DNA of 64,000 bases from Pseudomonas thivervalensis (GTDB lineage Bacteria; Pseudomonadota; Gammaproteobacteria; Pseudomonadales; Pseudomonadaceae), in contig NZ_LHVE01000001.1 of NCBI RefSeq assembly GCF_001269655.1, positions 62,001 through 126,000 of the forward strand, written 5' to 3'. Below the pieces are notes generated by a model. The model had not been told where the DNA came from and did no database searches. It saw only the letters and a program-made list of their open reading frames with translations. The first letter of the stretch is position 1; each line of letters starts with the position of its first letter. Of this stretch, positions 62,530 to 64,000 are shown one piece after another. A program made the position numbers and the translations under genes.

Positions 62530-63204
62530 ATGACCCAGGATCAACTCAAACAGGCCGTGGCCCAGGCCGCGGTCGACCTCATCCTCCCGAAGCTGGATGA
62601 CAAGAGCGTCATCGGGGTCGGCACCGGCTCCACGGCCAATTGCTTCATCGACGCGCTGGCGCAACACAAGGGCGCATTCGATGGCGCAGTCGCCAGCTCC
62701 GAAGCGACCGCCGCGCGCCTCAAGGGCCATGGGATCCCGGTGTATGAGCTCAATACCGTGAGCGACCTGGAGTTCTACATCGACGGTGCCGACGAAAGCG
62801 ACGCGCACCTGAACCTGATCAAGGGCGGCGGCGCGGCCCTGACTCGCGAGAAGATCGTCGCGGCGGTGGCCAAGACCTTCATCTGCATCGCCGACGCCAG
62901 CAAGCTGGTGCCGGTGCTCGGTGCGTTCCCGTTGCCGGTGGAAGTCATTCCCATGGCCCGCAGCCACGTGGCCCGCCAACTGGTGAAACTGGGCGGCGAC
63001 CCGGTGTATCGCGAAGGCGTGCTGACCGACAACGGCAACATCATCCTGGATGTGCACAACCTGCAGATCACCCAGCCGGTGGAGCTGGAAAGCCAGATCA
63101 ATGCCATCGTTGGCGTGGTCACCAACGGTTTGTTCGCTGCTCGTCCGGCGGATGTGCTGTTGCTGGGGACCGCTGAAGGGGTGAAGACCCTGCGGGCTGA
63201 TTAA
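62530..63204 (+). CDS. rpiA: Ribose-5-phosphate isomerase A
   Basis: I chose ATG 62530 (224 residues) since it matches the family start ([20 protein letters not shown]). The open frame extends far upstream only because it shadows ilvA. The enzyme interconverts ribose-5-phosphate and ribulose-5-phosphate. Typical motifs are present: [36 protein letters not shown] with the catalytic Asp, and the later GNIILDVHN. It is divergent from ilvA. Confidence 0.95.
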   Translation: MTQDQLKQAVAQAAVDLILPKLDDKSVIGVGTGSTANCFIDALAQHKGAFDGAVASSEATAARLKGHGIPVYELNTVSDLEFYIDGADESDAHLNLIKGGGAALTREKIVAAVAKTFICIADASKLVPVLGAFPLPVEVIPMARSHVARQLVKLGGDPVYREGVLTDNGNIILDVHNLQITQPVELESQINAIVGVVTNGLFAARPADVLLLGTAEGVKTLRAD

Positions 63205-63229
63205 ACTCGCTGATTCAACACCGAACCCT

Positions 63230-63316
63230 GTGGGAGCGAGCTTGCTCGCGATAGCGGTCTATCCGACACGTTAATGTTGGCTGACACACCGCTATCGCGA
63301 GCAAGCTCGCTCCCAC
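63230..63316. repeat. REP-like inverted pair, family C
   Basis: Both arms are intact, with a second inner copy of CTATCGCGA on each side. It lies between convergent rpiA and the SdiA-regulated family gene. Confidence 0.8.
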
Positions 63317-63332
63317 ATCAGTTTTGCGGGCA

Positions 63333-64000
63333 TCAAGGCTGTGGCTTCTTGAACACATAGAACAGATTTGGCTCGCTGACCACGTACAGATTGCCGTCGT
63401 CGTCCATGGCCAGGCCCTCCGCCTGGGGTATGTTTTTCTCCAGTCCATGGCGTCCCTTGTTCAACGACAGCGTGCTCAACGGCCGACCGTCGATATCCAG
63501 CTCGATAATCAACCTGGACTCATCGGACAACGCAAGCAAATGGCCGCTGCGCTCGTCGTACTGCAGGCTGGAGAGGTCGCGTACAAACAGCCCGGCATCG
63601 CGCTTGGGGTTATTGATTACGTGGACTGCGTAGGATTTTTCCGGATTGTGATGGGGAAAACCGTGCACTTCATAAATCAGCATCGGGTCGCGTTCCTTGG
63701 CAACGAACAGGCGCTTGCCAACGGAGTCATAGGCCAGCCCTTCGAACCCCTTGTTGCTGCTCATGTGCACCCCAAGCGTTATCTGCTCGGCTTCGGCCGC
63801 GTCAAGGAACCGGGCGTCTTCGTCCAGGTGAATCTTGATCAGCCGCTGCTGGCGCTCGTCGGTGATGACGTAGATGTTTTCGCTGATGAATTCCACCGCT
63901 TCCGAGTCACCGAACCCGACCAGGGCTATGCGCCGCAATATTTTGCCATCCAGTGACAGCTCGATCAGCTCGGGATTTTTGTTGGTGACAGTGAACAGGC
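63333..64000 (-). CDS. SdiA-regulated/YjiK-family beta-propeller-like protein (C-terminal part)
   Basis: The minus-strand frame is open from the window edge to a stop at 63333, so only about 222 C-terminal residues are seen. The repeats (LVGFGDSEAVEFISENIYVI, GFEGLAYDSVGKRLFVAKER, AEGLAMDDDGNLYVVSEPN) fit the SdiA-regulated YjiK family, which has a propeller-like fold. Family proteins are predicted to be periplasmic. The start and any signal peptide are beyond the right edge. Function is unknown. Confidence 0.82.
   Translation of the reverse strand, partial: LFTVTNKNPELIELSLDGKILRRIALVGFGDSEAVEFISENIYVITDERQQRLIKIHLDEDARFLDAAEAEQITLGVHMSSNKGFEGLAYDSVGKRLFVAKERDPMLIYEVHGFPHHNPEKSYAVHVINNPKRDAGLFVRDLSSLQYDERSGHLLALSDESRLIIELDIDGRPLSTLSLNKGRHGLEKNIPQAEGLAMDDDGNLYVVSEPNLFYVFKKPQP

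Overview
The window reads as chromosome of a Pseudomonas of the fluorescens group. It has high GC, nearly all genes have pseudomonad architecture, and the intergenic regions are full of the REP-like palindromes typical of that group. No rRNA, tRNA, CRISPR array, insertion sequence or prophage was found.

Layout. (1) 1-10928 is a LapA-type biofilm adhesin system. The 5' part of a giant adhesin gene (minus strand, running off the left edge) carries the N-terminal retention module with its TAAG cleavage site and long tandem Ig-like repeats. Its type I secretion apparatus (TolC-like, ABC exporter, membrane fusion protein; lapE-lapB-lapC) is divergent. (2) 11371-15211 is a TauD/AtsK-type dioxygenase plus an ABC importer for an organosulfur compound. 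(3) 15437-19805 holds a small membrane protein, a membrane-anchored epimerase, and an unusual fusion of a hydrolase-like domain to a PEP-synthase-like enzyme. (4) 20188-36922 is the accessory centrepiece. It holds a periplasmic adaptor, a GAF-like/HlyD protein, an M50-peptidase/HlyD fusion, an acetyltransferase, two sulfotransferase-like enzymes, a 2106-residue LEPR/DUF4347 repeat protein, its own TolC-like outer-membrane protein, and an Asp/Asn hydroxylase with a Nif11-like tail. A divergent phage-collar-like/DUF6916 pair sits inside it. No ABC ATPase is encoded there, so it looks like a poorly described export and modification system for a giant surface protein. (5) 37097-43659 holds a DUF2789 protein, an RBBP9-type hydrolase, a shortened sigma-54 activator-like ATPase, a MetQ-like protein and a four-gene polar amino acid importer. 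(6) 44177-49385 is a TriABC-like RND pump with two lipoprotein adaptors. (7) 49529-52281 is divergent cadA/cadR with a clear MerR-type operator. (8) 52411-64000 is conserved housekeeping: thyA, lgt, a TauE-like permease, an NRDE protein, ptsP, rppH, a HAD phosphatase, a DUF2269 protein, ilvA, rpiA and part of an SdiA-regulated-family gene.

How it fits together. Two different giant repeat proteins with two different export systems lie within 36 kb. A sulfur theme links several blocks: the dioxygenase and importer, MetQ, the amino acid importer, and sulfotransferases that would consume PAPS. Two of these transport operons share a conserved 32-bp upstream element, which suggests a common sulfur-starvation regulon. 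All functions are read from sequence motifs and family knowledge; no database search was run.
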